Assembly (NCBI GenBank): GCA_030248135.1
Contig: JASANC010005615.1
Coordinates: forward strand, 30,047 to 94,046
DNA: 64,000 nt
Reading direction: 5' to 3'
Source of the DNA: Theristus sp. LFF4_11
Taxonomy: Eukaryota > Nematoda > Chromadorea > Monhysterida > Xyalidae
Positions 24,212 through 36,339 of this stretch are shown here, in pieces. The notes under the pieces were generated by a model. The model worked only from the letters and a program-made list of their open reading frames with translations, was not told where the DNA came from and searched no databases. The number at the start of each line of letters is the position of its first letter. Position 1 is the stretch's first letter. The position numbers and the translations under genes are program-made.

Positions 24212-24934
24212 TAGGGTTGTTAAAAAAAACAAAAATCGTCATTTTTGTTTTTTTTTAAAAAAAATTTTTTTTTCTCAAACAAAAATCAAAGTTGTGCTAA
24301 ATCAATCAGGGAGTCCGAAGAACCACATATGATATGCAAGCGCCTCCCGAATGACTCCCGTATGGCGGAACTTTGCAGATTTTGTTTTGGTGACCTCAAT
24401 TACCCCTTTTCCAAACCGTCACCATGCCTCTTCTTGTGTTTTGACCTCCAAAACGTCACTAATTGTCCCCAGCTAAGCTAATGCTGAAGTGAAGACAAAC
24501 ATACCGCCTTGAAATTCGATCAATTCTTCTGATGGTGTCGCGACGACACGACACGAAGCAGCAACCAGACAACGTAGCGCTTGCAAACGGAGCAGCGAGC
24601 ACAATCGGACGCTCTGCGAGGCGAATCGTCACCTTATCTGCATCGGAAATGGTAGGCTAAGCTTTGGGACGCTCAAAAACTTCATCGCAGATGTTGTCGA
24701 AGCCTAAAATCAGTCGGTAAAACGGCCCAAAATCGACTGCTAAAGGTTTTACGAGGTATAATCAAAGAAAATTTTTGTTGAACTTTCGAAAAATTGTGCC
24801 AAAATTGAGGTTTTCAGAGCATATTAGAGGAAAATTTTTCGAATTTTTTTTTTTTAAAAAAAATCGGCATTTTTGTTTTTTTTTAATCACTTTTTTTTTT
24901 AAAAAAAAATTTTCATTTTTGTTTAACAACCCTA
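24212..24934. mobile_element. Second hAT-like MITE with perfect 8-bp TSD
   Basis: GTCCACCC is directly repeated at 24204-24211 and 24935-24942. The TIRs are TAGGGTTGTTAAA and TTTAACAACCCTA, followed by AT-rich subterminal tracts (long T and A runs). No transposase. It is inserted in the G-run minisatellite, whose sequence resumes with CCCCCCCCACCCCCCC at the right side. Confidence 0.88.
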
Positions 24935-25083
24935 GTCCACCCCCCCCACCCCCCCATGATAATTTTTCGCTTAAATTTTGAAGGAAAAACGCTAAATTTT
25001 GCTGCAAAATCGTTGAAATTACAATGAAGATGGTCAAGTTATCATATATTCAGCTTATATTATGGACTTTATAGACAAAAAAG

Positions 25084-25351
25084 CTTTGCCTACATTACTA
25101 AACCAAAGCCAAGTTTACAGTCTGTTTTGTTGTTTAGTTCGGTTTTAATGAAGTCGTTGTAGATTCCTAATCCTAAGCCCAATCCTAATCCTAATGAAGT
25201 CGTTGTAGGTTCCTAATCCTAAACCTAATCCTAATCCTAAGTGAAGCCTTTTTAACAAAGTGAAAGTGCCTTGATTGACAGCTTTGTTGAAGGGGTGAAA
25301 CATTGGGATCAGGGATCAGCTCCAGCTCCGGTTTAGCTTTGTAGTTTTACG
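25084..25351. repeat. Left arm of a large inverted repeat
   Basis: Reverse complement of 29246-29492. Contains CCTAATCCTAAACCTAATCC runs, AAGCCTTTTTAACAAAGTGAAA and GGGATCAGCTCCAGCTCCGG. The AAGCCTTTTT...AAGTGAA motif is shared with the repeat at 5533-8545 and with 30606-30665. Confidence 0.85.
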
Positions 25352-25401
25352 GACAAAAAATCATGATTTTCGAAAAAAATTTTAGGGTGTGCAGAAAATT
25401 T

Positions 25402-26030
25402 TGGGGGGGGGTGTCCGCCAGACAAAATTTCATGGGGGGGGGGGGGGGGGGGGGGGTGTCGGCCAAATTTTCGGGGGGGGGGTACGATGGGGGGGCGGGG
25501 GGGTGCCCGGTTTTAGGGGGGGGGTGGCACGGTGCCCCCCCCCCCCCCCCCACCCGACGGTCTCGGGTGCTCTGGGGGGGGGTGAACCCACACCCCCCCC
25601 CCCCCCCCCGCACGGGATCGCACGGGTAATACCAAATTTTTGCCTTAGAAAAACACAGAAATTCTTGTAAAATACAGAATATTTTGTGCAAACAAGCTGC
25701 TTGTTTGGTCAGAAACAACAAAATCTATGCAGGGACAGACACAAACGTCAAGAAAAATGCAAAAATTACGGTATTTTTGGAAAAAATTGAGATGAGATTG
25801 ACCACCGTGAGGGGGGGTGCGATCCCGTGTTTTCTCGCGGAGGGGGGTGGGGGGGAGTCTAGTACCCGTGTCGAGGTAAAGGGGGAGGGGGGGTACACGG
25901 GTATCTGCCCGTGCACGGGCAGGATTTTCGGCTGAGGGGGGGGGGGGGTGGACGGACCCCCCCCACCCCCCGCACTTTCGCTACTGCGCGGGCCTGCGGG
26001 CGGGCGGGCCCACCCCACGGTACGGTGAGG
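25402..26030. repeat. G-run and C-run low-complexity block
   Basis: Two sub-blocks (25402-25620 and 25808-26000) of G runs up to about 20 nt, with C runs on the same strand (for example near 25540 and 25600). An AT-rich spacer separates them. Same family as 23838-24205. Confidence 0.8.
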
Positions 26031-26343
26031 AAAAAAAGAAACTCCGGAATTTTTTTATAAAGGCGGAAACACCATTTAGTTTTTCGTCCGTGCGCACAAA
26101 CGTCGTTCTAAATCCCGTGCGCAAACTAATCGTGTCCGTAATGCATTATGATAGCACACACGACACGATTTCTAAATCGCGTGGCCATTTTTTACGTGTC
26201 GTGTCCGTGCGTACGCACAAAAAACTAATTGCTAAACGCGCCTTAATCAATTAAAAAATTGAAAGATTTTTTTGGAGATTAGTTCTTGTTCTTGTTCTTG
26301 TTTTTGATTGATTTTATTTCGCTCTCAGATTTCCAGTTTTCTT

Positions 26344-27850
26344 TGAAAGCAAATCAAAACAAAGCAATTGTATGATCCAATAGCCTAACAAAACGCCTCA
26401 AAGTTAAAACAACAGAATGCCTCAAAGTAAGTGGAATCAGAAAGGAAATGACATGAAAATGTCCGGTTTTTAAGTGAACTGTCAACACAACTGAGGAAAA
26501 AAGTCAACCGAAACAAACACACAAAGACTACAACACAGTCAAAACACGACACTACAAAACAAAACAAAACAAACAAAACAAAACACAACACAAAACAAAA
26601 CAATCCGACTCCGACAGTCAGACTGAAACTGAAACTGCTGATTAAAAAAAAAAACTAAGACAAATAAATCTGGTTGGTAAATTACGAGTTCGTCGAATCG
26701 CTGGTTTACGAAAAACCACATCGCATGAAGTTCATAGCTGTCGCAGCACACGTACACAAAGCGAATCACTGACGGGCACGAGCACACAAATGAAGCAAAA
26801 TCAAGTAAGCGGCTGTCACAATCTCGACCGTTTGGGGCAAGTTGTCTGGAACTATCGAGATGGAAAATTAGATACTATAGACCTAATTTTGTGATTGAAG
26901 ATGTTGATGAGAAAGGTTGGCAGGAGAATTTGTAATTTACATTGAAAGTTCGTGAGAAGCGAGAAGCTTTTGGACAGACAGGGTCAAGCCGGCGGAACTC
27001 CAATACCAAAAAATTAAAATGAATTGATTTGAGACTGAGATTGGCGCGAATGAAAGACGCATCCCTTTAAAGTGGAAGTTTTCGGGTAGGAAGCGGACTC
27101 TCCTGTAGATTTATATCAAAATTGTCGAGTATTTTGTTTCAGCGAATTTCAGCACAAGGTCCCGGTCTCTCAGCAACAGAGATTTCCTGAAAGTAGTGAC
27201 TGAAGTGGAGGCAACCGTAGCTTGACTCAATGAATTCCAGAGAACAACAGTTCTCGTTCCCCAGAAATTTTTGCGGATGGACGTATTTACCATCGGAACC
27301 TTCAACCTAAGAGAGTGACCCCTGGTGCCAATTTCTCCTTCGTGAACCTGAAAAAACTCCACAGACTCGGGGATATGGCATTTATGTGTGAGAATCTTGT
27401 AAACTAAAATTAAATCTGAAATTATGCGCTGGACGAAAAGCGGCAGAAGCTCGAGGTCGTCCATTCTTTTCTGGTAACTATCACCTAAATCAACTCCTTG
27501 AACGTATTTGGTGAAACTTCGTTGAACGGATTCTACTCTTCTGCAGTCCCCTATCAACGACGGCGACCAGACGCTGGGGCAAAAAGTTAATCTTGGAACA
27601 ATCACCGTTTTAAACAGTTTCAGCTGAAGATTTTGGGTTTTTACTCTGAGACATCTAGACATCAACCCACAACCACTTCTTGATTTAGCTACAACCCTTG
27701 TAATGTGTTCTTTAAAAGTTAAATTACTGTCCATGATGATTCCCAAGTCTCTGACCGTTGATTGATGCTCAATTTCGTTCCCATCTATGTAGTATTTGAA
27801 ACCAGGGTTGAGACGCGATTGTTCTTTATTTCTCTTTGCGATTCGCAATT
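26344..27850. repeat. Tandem unit 1 carrying a non-LTR RT fragment
   Basis: Starts CTTTGAAAGCAAATCAAAAC and runs to 27850, where CTTTGAAAGCAAATCAAAAG restarts. Shared landmarks: GGAAATGACATGAAAATGT, GCACACAAATGAAGCAAAAT, GACAGACAGGGTCAAGCCGG and the RT frame. Confidence 0.85.
27111..27848 (-). pseudogene. C-terminal fragment of a non-LTR retrotransposon reverse transcriptase, copy 1
   Basis: A 245-codon minus-strand frame, open throughout. It has the LINE thumb and C-terminal region: VRDLGIIMDSNLTFKEHI, a linker with WSPSLIGDCRRVESVQRSFT, then RGHSLRL and WNSLSQATVAS. This combination is characteristic of CR1/Jockey-like LINE reverse transcriptases after the catalytic fingers/palm. The catalytic FADD region and the endonuclease are absent, so it is a 5'-truncated dead copy. 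Confidence 0.8.
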
Positions 27851-27852
27851 AA

Positions 27853-29243
27853 CTTTGAAAGCAAATCAAAAGAAAGCAACTATGTGATCAACTCGAGCCT
27901 AACAAAACGCCTCAAAACAACAGAATGCCTCAAAGTAAGTGGAATCAAAAAGGAAATGACATGAAAATGTTAGGTTTTTAAGTGAAATGTCAACACAACT
28001 GAGAAAAAGTCAACCGAAACAAACACTCGAACACTACAACACAGTCGAGGCACGACACTACAAAACAAAACAAACCGACTCTGACAGTCAGACTGAAACT
28101 GAAACTGTTGATTAAAAAAACTTAGACAAAATAAATTTGGTTGGTGAATTGCGAGTCCGTCGAATCGCTGGTTCACGAAAAACCACATCGTATGAAGTCA
28201 CGAATAACCACACCATAGCTGTCGCAGCACACGCACACAAAGCGAATCACTGACGGGCACGAGCACACAAATGAAGCAAAATCAAGTAAGCGGCTGTCAC
28301 AATCTCGACCATTTGGGGCAAGTTGTCTGGAACTATCGAGATGGAAAATTAGATACTATAGACCTAATTTTGTGATTGAAGATGTTGACGAGAGAGGTTG
28401 GCAAGAGAATTTGTAATTTACATTAAAAGTTCGTGAGAAGCGAGAAGCATTTGGACAGACAGGGTCAAGCCGGCGGAACTCCAATACAAAAAAATAAAAT
28501 TAATTGATTTGAGACTGAGATTGACGCGAATGAAAGACGCATCCCTTTAAAACGGAAGTTTTCGGGAAGGAAGCGGACTCTCCTGTAGATTTATGTCAAA
28601 ATTGTCGAGTATTTTGTTTGAGCGAATTTCAACACAAGGTCACGGTCTCTCAGCAACAGAGATTTCCTGAAAGTAGTGACTGAAGTGGAGGCAACCGTAG
28701 CTTGACTCAATGAATTCCAGAGAACAACAATTCTCGTTCCCCAGAAATTTTTGCGGATGGACGTATTTACCATCGGAACCTTCAACCTAAGAGAGTGACC
28801 CCTGGTGCCAATTTCTCCTTCATGAACTTGAAAAAACTCCACAGACTCGGGGATATGGCATTTATGTGTGAGAACCTTATAAACTAAAACTAAATCTGAA
28901 ATTATGCGCTGGACGAAAAGCGGCAGAAGCTGGAGGTCGTCCATTCTTTTCTGGTAACTATCACCTAAATCAACTCCTTGAACGAAATGGTGAAACTTCG
29001 TTGAACGGATTCTACTCTTCTGCAGTCCCCTATCAACGACGGCGACCAGACGCTGGGGCAAAAAGTTAATCTTGGAACAATCACCGTTTTAAACAGTTTC
29101 AGCTGAAGATTTTGGGTTTTTACTCTGAGACATCTAGACATCAACCCACAACCACTTCGTGATTTAGCTACAACCCTTGTAATGTGTTCTTTAAAAGTTA
29201 AATTACTGTCAATGATGACTCCCAAGTCTCTGACCGTTGATTA
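27853..29243. repeat. Tandem unit 2 carrying a non-LTR RT fragment
   Basis: Diverged repeat of 26344-27850 (mostly substitutions and small indels). It stops inside the RT frame after TCTCTGACCGTTGATTA, exactly where the inverted-repeat arm starts. Confidence 0.85.
28591..29225 (-). pseudogene. Non-LTR RT fragment, copy 2, frameshifted
   Basis: Same protein as copy 1 but split into two overlapping frames (29225-28965 and 29061-28591) by a small indel near 28985, where copy 1 reads ACGTATTTGG and this copy ACGAAATGG. Lacks the N-terminal ~40 residues of copy 1. Confidence 0.8.
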
Positions 29244-29245
29244 GG

Positions 29246-29492
29246 CGTAAAACTACAAAGCTAAACCGGAGCTGGAGCTGATCCCCGATCCCAATGTTTC
29301 ACCCCTTCAACAAAGCTGTCAATCAAGGCACTTTCACTTTGTTAAAAAGGCTTCACTTAGGATTAGGTTTAGGAACCTACAACGACTTCATTAGGATTAG
29401 GATTGGGCTAAGGATTAGGAACCTACACTGAAACCGAACTAAACAACAAAACAGACTGTAAACTTGGCTTTGGTTTAGTAATGTAGGCAAAG
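29246..29492. repeat. Right arm of the large inverted repeat
   Basis: Reverse complement of 25084-25351, slightly shorter because of fewer CCTAAT units. The two arms enclose about 3.9 kb with the G-run block and both RT units. Confidence 0.85.
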
Positions 29493-29656
29493 GAAAATCC
29501 CAAGACCGAATTTTTTAATTGGGATTTTCATTGTTTTTCAAACTCCACCAACCACCAGAGAGTGAGACAACGTTCAGGCTCAATCGCCAACTTCAACTTC
29601 AAACGAGGCTGCAAAAATCCAAATTACGTCTTTTCAAAATTTAAATGAATATTTGA

Positions 29657-29894
29657 TTGAATACGTGTGAGAGAGAAGTCAAAAGTCTAATTGAAATAAG
29701 AAGTGAAAGAGAAAGAAAGGAAAATGGCGAAAGTGGCCATGAAACATGTCGGAACGCTGCGGCTGCGCAGCAGGATTGTACGACGAAAAAAGATTCGCTC
29801 ACGGCCAAGAACAAAACCGACGAGGCGATCAAAATGCGCGCAGAAAACGAGTCGGCCGCCGCCGTCGTCGTCCTCAGCAAGTTCGCTCCGTCGT
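29657..29894 (+). CDS. Possible 5' exon of the F-box/LRR gene
   Basis: A GC-richer block with coding-like composition ends at GCGGTCGCG|GTACGC. Two plus-strand frames are open. One (from 29724) reads MAKVAMKHVGTL and exits in phase 1, which would join an acceptor at 30918. The other, with TAKNKTDEAIKMRAENES, exits in phase 2 and would join an acceptor near 30888. Either could supply the N-terminus missing from the F-box model. Confidence 0.3.
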
Positions 29895-30054
29895 CGCGGT
29901 CGCGGTACGCCGTTTCTGTTTGTTTCTTTTCGTAATTTGTGCTGTTCCTTTGTTTCAATTTGTGCACATAGTGCGTCGCACTCGCAATTGTAATATGCGA
30001 TAAAATCCAGCGCCACGCTGGCTCACAGGCCACCATAGTTGTTCCAGAGCCGAG

Positions 30055-30505
30055 GGGTTGGGGGGGGGGGGCCGATATAGATAGCTGGAGCAAATTTTCT
30101 AGATAGATAGATAGCTGGAAAATTTTGGGGGGGGCCGCGGGGGGGGGCCATGTGACTTTGGGGGGGGGCCGGTCAAAATTTTGAAATTTGATAGATAGAT
30201 AGCTAAAACGATAAAAAGCTATAAAAACAACAAAATAATGCTAAAAATACACTAAAAATCAACTATAAGCGCGTATTTTACCTAAAATTAGCGAAATTTT
30301 CAAGAATTACGAGCAAAAATGGTCAATTTTGCTCAAAAATTGACTCATTTTATGTCCTCGAAGACAAAAATTTTCAGATAGATAGCTGGCTGAGAATTTT
30401 TTTTAGATAGATAATAGCTGAGCCGAAAAAACCTGTTTGATAGAGATAGATTCGAAATTTTTTTGGGGGGGGCCGGCCCCCCCAGGCCCCCCCCCCCCTA
30501 GAACC
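30055..30505. repeat. GATA microsatellite and G/C-run element
   Basis: GATAGATAGATAG tracts alternate with G runs (30058-30070, 30126-30170) and the block closes with C runs (30475-30498). Left GAGGGGTTGGGG and right CCCCCCCCCTAGAACC suggest imperfect inverted ends. No coding content. Confidence 0.6.
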
Positions 30506-30605
30506 GTAATGCATCATTATTAAAACAGCTGCATCTGCAGTTCCGGTGCTCCTCCTCCATAACACAGGAAAGAAAAAAATGCAAAAACTAAATTGATCAT
30601 TTTCA

Positions 30606-30665
30606 CCTTATCAAAAAGGCTTGGCTTAGGATTAGGATTAGGTTTAGGATTAGGAACCTACAACG
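30606..30665. repeat. TTAGGA/TTAGGTT run with AAAAAGGCTTGGCTTAGG
   Basis: A short block homologous to part of the inverted-repeat arms (GGATTAGGAACCTACAACGA). Another trace is at 43670-43700. These look telomere-like but the unit is irregular. Confidence 0.6.
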
Positions 30666-30829
30666 ACTCATTACAAGCAACCTCAGATCAAAAATCAAAA
30701 AAATCACTTTTAAGAATGTATACAAATCTAGAACAACTATGCAGGCCACCACCGTCTCAATCTCAAGTTTAGATAAACTGAATTCAGCAATTTTGCTTTA
30801 ATTTTTAAGAAGAGACAAAAAACGGGTGT

Positions 30830-33800
30830 TTGGGTGTCCACTCCCTCCCTCCAAATATGGGTGTCCTTCAAAATTCCGAATGCTTTAGTTGCCTTTACAT
30901 TTGGCCTACGTTTTTAGGCGTGCTGACGGCTGCAAACTTGACCAATTTGGCGCAACAACAACAACAGCGGCAGCAGCTGCAACAACAACAAACGCACTGG
31001 TGGGCGCGAAAGTTCTATCAAACGCGACAAAACACAGTCGTCGTGAAGAAAGTGGAGTCGCTCACTGATATGCCGCTGCATCTGCAACAACGCATTCTGT
31101 CGTTTCTGCCGTCCAGGTTTGGAATTTCGTTGACATTTTGACTCGGAATTAGAACTCACTTGGCAGAATGCGGTTTCAGCAAGTTCTGTTGGTTTTTTTT
31201 CACTCGACTGTTTGCTGCTGTTTTTCGCAGTCACCGTCAGATCATCAAGAAACGTTTTATCTTGACATGAATAAAACAAGCTTGCTTGAAAGTTGTCAAA
31301 TCTTTTATTCGACGTCCAACAGATAGATAAGTGGGTGGTAGAAGCGTTGAATTCGACAGGGACATGATGGCAGTGAATGTCGCAAACGCAACACTCTGCC
31401 GCTCCTGCCTGCACATGCGGTCAACTGCGGGTGACCTACCTTTCAGAGACCGAGTGCGTCTGGAATGCGTCTGTCGCGTATGGCTGAGGATACTGCGCGA
31501 CAGTTGGTATCGAACGACCAGTCTGAACATTCCCGATTTCGGCATGAGCGAGTTCGGCATTCGGCAGATCTCCGATCGTCACGTCTGTGGTATGCTGCGT
31601 AAGTGCGGACCGTTCCTAGAGCGGATCAGCTTCTTCTTCCTGCACGGACACATCGGCGACCACGTGATGTCGAGGTGAGTGGACTGTATCGATTGGAAAC
31701 TTTGGAAACCTGCTGGAAACCAACAATTGTGTTGGCAGCAACATTGAAACTAGCAAGTGTGTGTGTGTGACGTTTTCTCATGTATGGAAATTATGGGTGC
31801 TGTGAAAAGTGCTGACGATGAAAAGAACAAAACAAACGGGTGCCCTTGGGATTAGAAATATAATAAAATGCTTTGATGAAAAAAGGAAAAACGGGTATTT
31901 GGCCAGGCGGAAATACAGAGAACCACCATTCAAATTGGGTGATTTGTAATTCTGAAAAAATATTTGAGACCAGTTATGATGATTCAAAATGTGCGTTTTC
32001 TCAATCCAGTATCGTTCAACGGTGCGTGAATCTGCGCGACTTGTCCATCTCGACGGACGTCTCGTCGGAAGACATGTACAAATTGCTCAAGTGCATCAGC
32101 GTCCGTCTACCGCCGCTGCGCAGTCTGAACATCAGCTATCACGCAGAGCAGGTACATTGTCGATTTCTGTTCTCGCTGGTTCGCTCGTTTTTCATTTCGC
32201 GCTCAGAATTTCAACTTTCTCAGATACGATTGTTCTAATAGGGTGAATTGCATTCCGGGTAATAATGAACTGTACGTCAATCAGCAATTCGCAAATCGTT
32301 TTGCATTTTCTGGACTAGCACGCATACGGGCATTGTCTATCAGTCTGAAAAACATCCGGCTATACGGTTTCAGCAATATTCCGTATGACAGGTTCCATTG
32401 AAGTCAACCAATGATGTCACCGCTCGTGGCCTGGTGGTAGTGCGTTAGACCATTGTCTGTGCGCTCGGGGGATCGAGCCCCGCCGAGGGGTGTATAGGCA
32501 CTTAATGACAGAAAACTCGATGGGCGCCCCACTCAATGGCGTTCCGTACGCTTCTCTGGGTTAGCCGTGGCTAAAAACATCGCCTAAACTCGCAACAACA
32601 ACGCAATTCGCAGGGCGCCGGCGTCTACAACGGCCTGCGCGCCGTCGTGCGTCACATGAGTCAGCTGGTCGCATTCCGCCTCGACACGTTCGTGATGCCG
32701 CCGAATGTCTCCGCGTTGTTCCCGCCGAGTCAGCAGATGCGCATCTATGCGCTGGTGATGCTGCAGGTTGGTGTGGATGCAGGCGGCAAAACGCAAATCG
32801 AAACGAATTGGAAGAATGCGGTGTTTCGCAAATCGCAATTAGGTGCTGCAGACGCTCAAAGTGTTCTATTAAGTGCAGCGCCTACACGTACGAACTTTAT
32901 TTGAGTAAACTGTCTCCACGGTCTACGGTGTGTTCATAGATTAATTGCGTGGTCGTGACACGATTTACAGTCTTCATTGCAGGATATGTCTTTTTTTGTG
33001 CTGAAATATTTTCTTCACTTCGCAAACTTTTTTCCGAGATCCCACATGCCGGTGCCCAGGTAGAGAAGCACGAAGCAATGATATTCAATTGTTGACGTTG
33101 GCCAGTGAGAAGGAAACGCTGCTTTTTTCGTTGGTAAACGATAATGAATGAATATGAAAACGAAAATCTCAATGGGAGAACTGAGTAGCATCATGGAGGG
33201 GGGGTTACAAATAACAAATAAATAAACGTGAATGAAGTAAAAAGTCAACCGACGACATCCATTGACCGACTACCACACGACGTGTGTCGTGTGTCAACGT
33301 TTGCCAATACAAAAGTTTGTCCCAGCTGCAATTCGTGCCTGCGGCGCAAGGCCACTTCGTGAACTGCCAATATCTGATCGACTTTTTCACATATCTCGTC
33401 GATGTTTACCCGAAATTGGAGCAACTCGACATTTCGTTGGACACCGATTATCAGGTTATATGACGTGACATTCGTGTGTTTTGCGTCATTTCGTTTGTTT
33501 TTTTTTCTGTGAAAATGGTGGTTTTTCAGAATTGATGGAATGTGCTGTGTACCCAGCTTTGCTGTATTGGCTCGGGGCTTGTAATTTATCTTTGTTGTGC
33601 ACTTTCTCTTGTAACTTGGTTTGAGTGTGTCGAATGAAGGCATAACAGACGCAGAATAAATCAAGATTAAACAGAAAAGAAAAGTGAGAAACAGGGCACC
33701 CATGAGCAGACCTGGCAAATCCGTTCGGCGGTCCAGGAAGGCGTTCCTAACCTCATTGTCTTTCAGGTGGACGAACAAAAAATGCACGACCTCTTGTGTC

Positions 33801-36333
33801 TAATCGGCCGCGACAAACAGATCAAACGATTCAACCTCAGACTGACTTATCTACGCGAGAACTACAACACTTGGTTGGTAGATGTTGTTCATTTGAAACG
33901 GTTAGAAGGAAATTATAGCACCACAACTCAAAATAGTTAGTCTCAAGACAGTTACACCGGAGAAACGGCAATTCTAATGCTTTGAGAAGCAAAACAGGTC
34001 TCACACACTTGCTGCAGTGTGAAATGTTCGCAAGGAAGCAAGACAGTCTCTTTTCTGCAGTGTGTTGCGTAGTTGGCAGTGTCACACAAACAATCGCACA
34101 GCAACGCGCGCGTGTAATAGCATCAGTTGAGTGCGTGCCAGTGTGTTTGTGCGTTGTGGGTGACCGTGTGCAACATGTGCACGTAAGCGCTCGGTGTTGT
34201 TCATAGAGGCACGTTGCGTGTGCAGGTTCGGCACGACGGCGCTGCGTGCGCTCTCACAATTCCATCATCTGCAAGATCTCTCGCTGTGGGCGTGTCAACT
34301 GCCAGACACCCTCATCGACGACCTCACCGAAACCGGCGTCGCCGCGCGATTGAAAAGGTAGTTGGAATCTGTTAAAGATTATTTATTTGGCTGTTTTTAG
34401 TTTTTTTTTATCATGTGAATGTTTGACTTTTTGTGTGATTGTTCACTAAACTGGCATGCACAGTTTTTTTTGTGGGTTCTGCAACTCACAGCGGCGTTTG
34501 CGCGCGCACAAAGTATGAAGAACGTTCGTTGCCGTGCTTTACGCGCCAATGGCCAAAGTGACTTTGTCGTTGCTCAACGACAACGCCTCAAAGCCGTTTG
34601 AATTGTCGTTTCAGGCATGAGATGACACTAGTTTTCTGTCAATGTTTCGAAAAAAACGTATCGAGTCACAAAACAAAAAAGATACTGGTTATACACACTT
34701 TACATTTTTTTCTCCAGCATCCGTCTGGCGATGATTGGCGCGTTGACGCCAGAGCTTCTGTTCTCGCTGTTCGTGAAATGCCATCGATTGTGCCATTTCT
34801 CGTTGATGTACCGCAACGCCGAGTTCTTTCACTCGCCGACGACAATCACGGCAGAGCTGTTCGAGTACATGTATATGGTCGGTGTTGGTTTTCGTTTCAC
34901 TGGTGGTCTTTTTTGTAGGAAGTTTGAGATCTTTCGTGGACCCTGTCTATATCCAGCTACAGTCAAACTCAATAACATATGCAACTTGCTGATTGGTCGG
35001 TGATCCCGTGATGCATGCATTCTGTGCATGAATTGCTGCGCGACACTGAGGTTGGCTTGCACGATCGCCAGCCACATAGCTACGATATATGTTGGATATG
35101 TTATGGAGGTTGACTGTAGATCTGACAAGTGCTGCGATGGTCAACACCAGACTGCACCGGCACGCCAAGGCGAGTGATCCGAGTGATCGTGGTGGTGCGT
35201 GTTGAGCACCTCGGCAACTGCAAGCGGCATTCATGAAGCAGTATTTAGTGACGCGTAGCGTAGCTAGCTAATACTGCTTCATGAATGTTTTAGCAGTTCC
35301 GTAACTGTATGTCAGAGATCATCACTGCCTGTATCCCACTGAACGGTGTCGTTTGCTAGCAAACAGCTCCGCAGTCATTATTTGTGGAGTGGATTTCCAA
35401 TGGAGGCCACCTATTCTCGCAGTGTAAATACCGCTAGAAAAATCATGGCCACATGAGTTTTCGTGATCGCTTCATTTTATTGGTCAACTGACCTTGGAGT
35501 CAAACCGTACTGCTTTGCTTGCCCCATTCTCGCAGTACTGCATGGGCTCGATGCGCTCGCTGGAGCTGGTCGACTGCGACCACGTGGACCTGGAGCGATT
35601 GATCACGACCACGCATCGGTACATGCATTATACGCGACGGGCGGAGTCGGGCGACGCTGCGCGCACCGCTGCTGAACAGCAAACGTACGTGCGATCTGCG
35701 GTGGGCGCTTGCATTGCACTGTGGAAGTGGCTGGAGTCGAGATAAGCGGGTGACTCCAACATGGCGTGGTGGGTGGTGGATGCTGCCAGCTCGCGTCGCA
35801 GCCGTACCCCCCGCCCCCACCATACACGGCTGAAAGTCAAACCACTGGAATTTGTGTTGGACCTTTGGGTCCGTTCTAGCGGGCGCGTAAACAACGGTTT
35901 TGCCTACATTTGCAAGTTTGCGCAATTGATCAGGTTCAAGCAAGCGTTGTAATCAATCACTTTGTGTATCAGAAAGATAGATAGACATACGGAAATCTTG
36001 CTAAAACTTGAATTTAAATATGAGCAGAACTGAAAGCTTCTGAAATTCTGCTATTCTTTCTATCGTATTGCCAACAACTTTCCACCGCACCCCTCAAATT
36101 TCGTACTCTCATGTCACCTGTTTGCTCGGTCGCATTGCAGCGCCGACGATCGCATGTTCATCGCGTTCAGCGGCATTCGGCGCTACCGCCTGCTGCGACT
36201 GCAGAATCTGCCGCTGTGCTGCGTGGAGGTGCGTCGCGCCGGCGAGGATTTGTACCACGTGAGCGTGCCCATCCGCTGTCAGCAACCGACGCCCAGCAGA
36301 CAGCCGCGGCCGCCGCGTATGCGTACCGTTTAG
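30830..36333 (+). CDS. F-box / leucine-rich repeat protein, 10 exons, 5' end uncertain
   Basis: Exons: ?-31116, 31447-31674, 32010-32151, 32614-32766, 33326-33454, 33767-33873, 34226-34357, 34718-34877, 35536-35684 and 36141-36333; phases agree throughout. The F-box spans the first intron: ESLTDMPLHLQQRILSFLPS then DRVRLECVCRVW, the standard F-box ending. It is preceded by a Gln-rich tract (QQQQQRQQLQQQQ). Downstream are irregular LRR-type segments: LRDLSIS, LRSLNISY, LEQLDISLD, IKRFNLRLTY, LQDLSLWACQLPD, LCHFSLMYRNAEF and MRSLELVDCDHVDL. F-box proteins recruit substrates to SCF ubiquitin ligases through Skp1, with LRRs as the usual binding surface; the substrate is unknown. The C-terminus is Pro/Arg-rich and ends PRPPRMRTV. 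The start is not resolved: the frame is open upstream to 30830, and acceptors exist at 30888 and 30918. About 465 residues follow the first junction. Confidence 0.85.
32422..32590 (+). mobile_element. SINE-A, tRNA-derived, in an F-box gene intron
   Basis: tRNA-like head with A box TGGCCTGGTGG and B box GGATCGAGCCC; body GGGCGCCCCACTCAATGGCG; end CATCGCCTAAA followed by CAACAACAAC. Same sense as the host gene. The element plus tail ends about 24 nt before the acceptor of exon 4 at 32614. Confidence 0.88.
35222..35291. repeat. Palindromic element, GCATTCATGAAGCAGTATT arms
   Basis: Left arm GCGGCATTCATGAAGCAGTA and right arm AATACTGCTTCATGAATG form a hairpin with a short AGTGACGCGTAGC-type centre. 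It lies in the intron between F-box exons 8 and 9. Confidence 0.7.
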
Positions 36334-36339
36334 TGACAG

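Noticed and set aside
23777..24242. Proline-rich minus-strand frames over 100 codons
   Set aside because: Pure translation of G/C runs in a minisatellite; no start context or domain. The same applies to 25347-25721 and 25725-26018.
25150..25250. CCTAAT/CCTAAC runs as internal telomere repeats
   Set aside because: Units are irregular and belong to a defined dispersed repeat (arms of an inverted repeat); no pure telomeric array.
29641..30093. 150-codon minus-strand frame opposite the putative F-box 5' exon
   Set aside because: Ser/Leu-rich shadow of the plus-strand coding-like block; no supporting splice sites.
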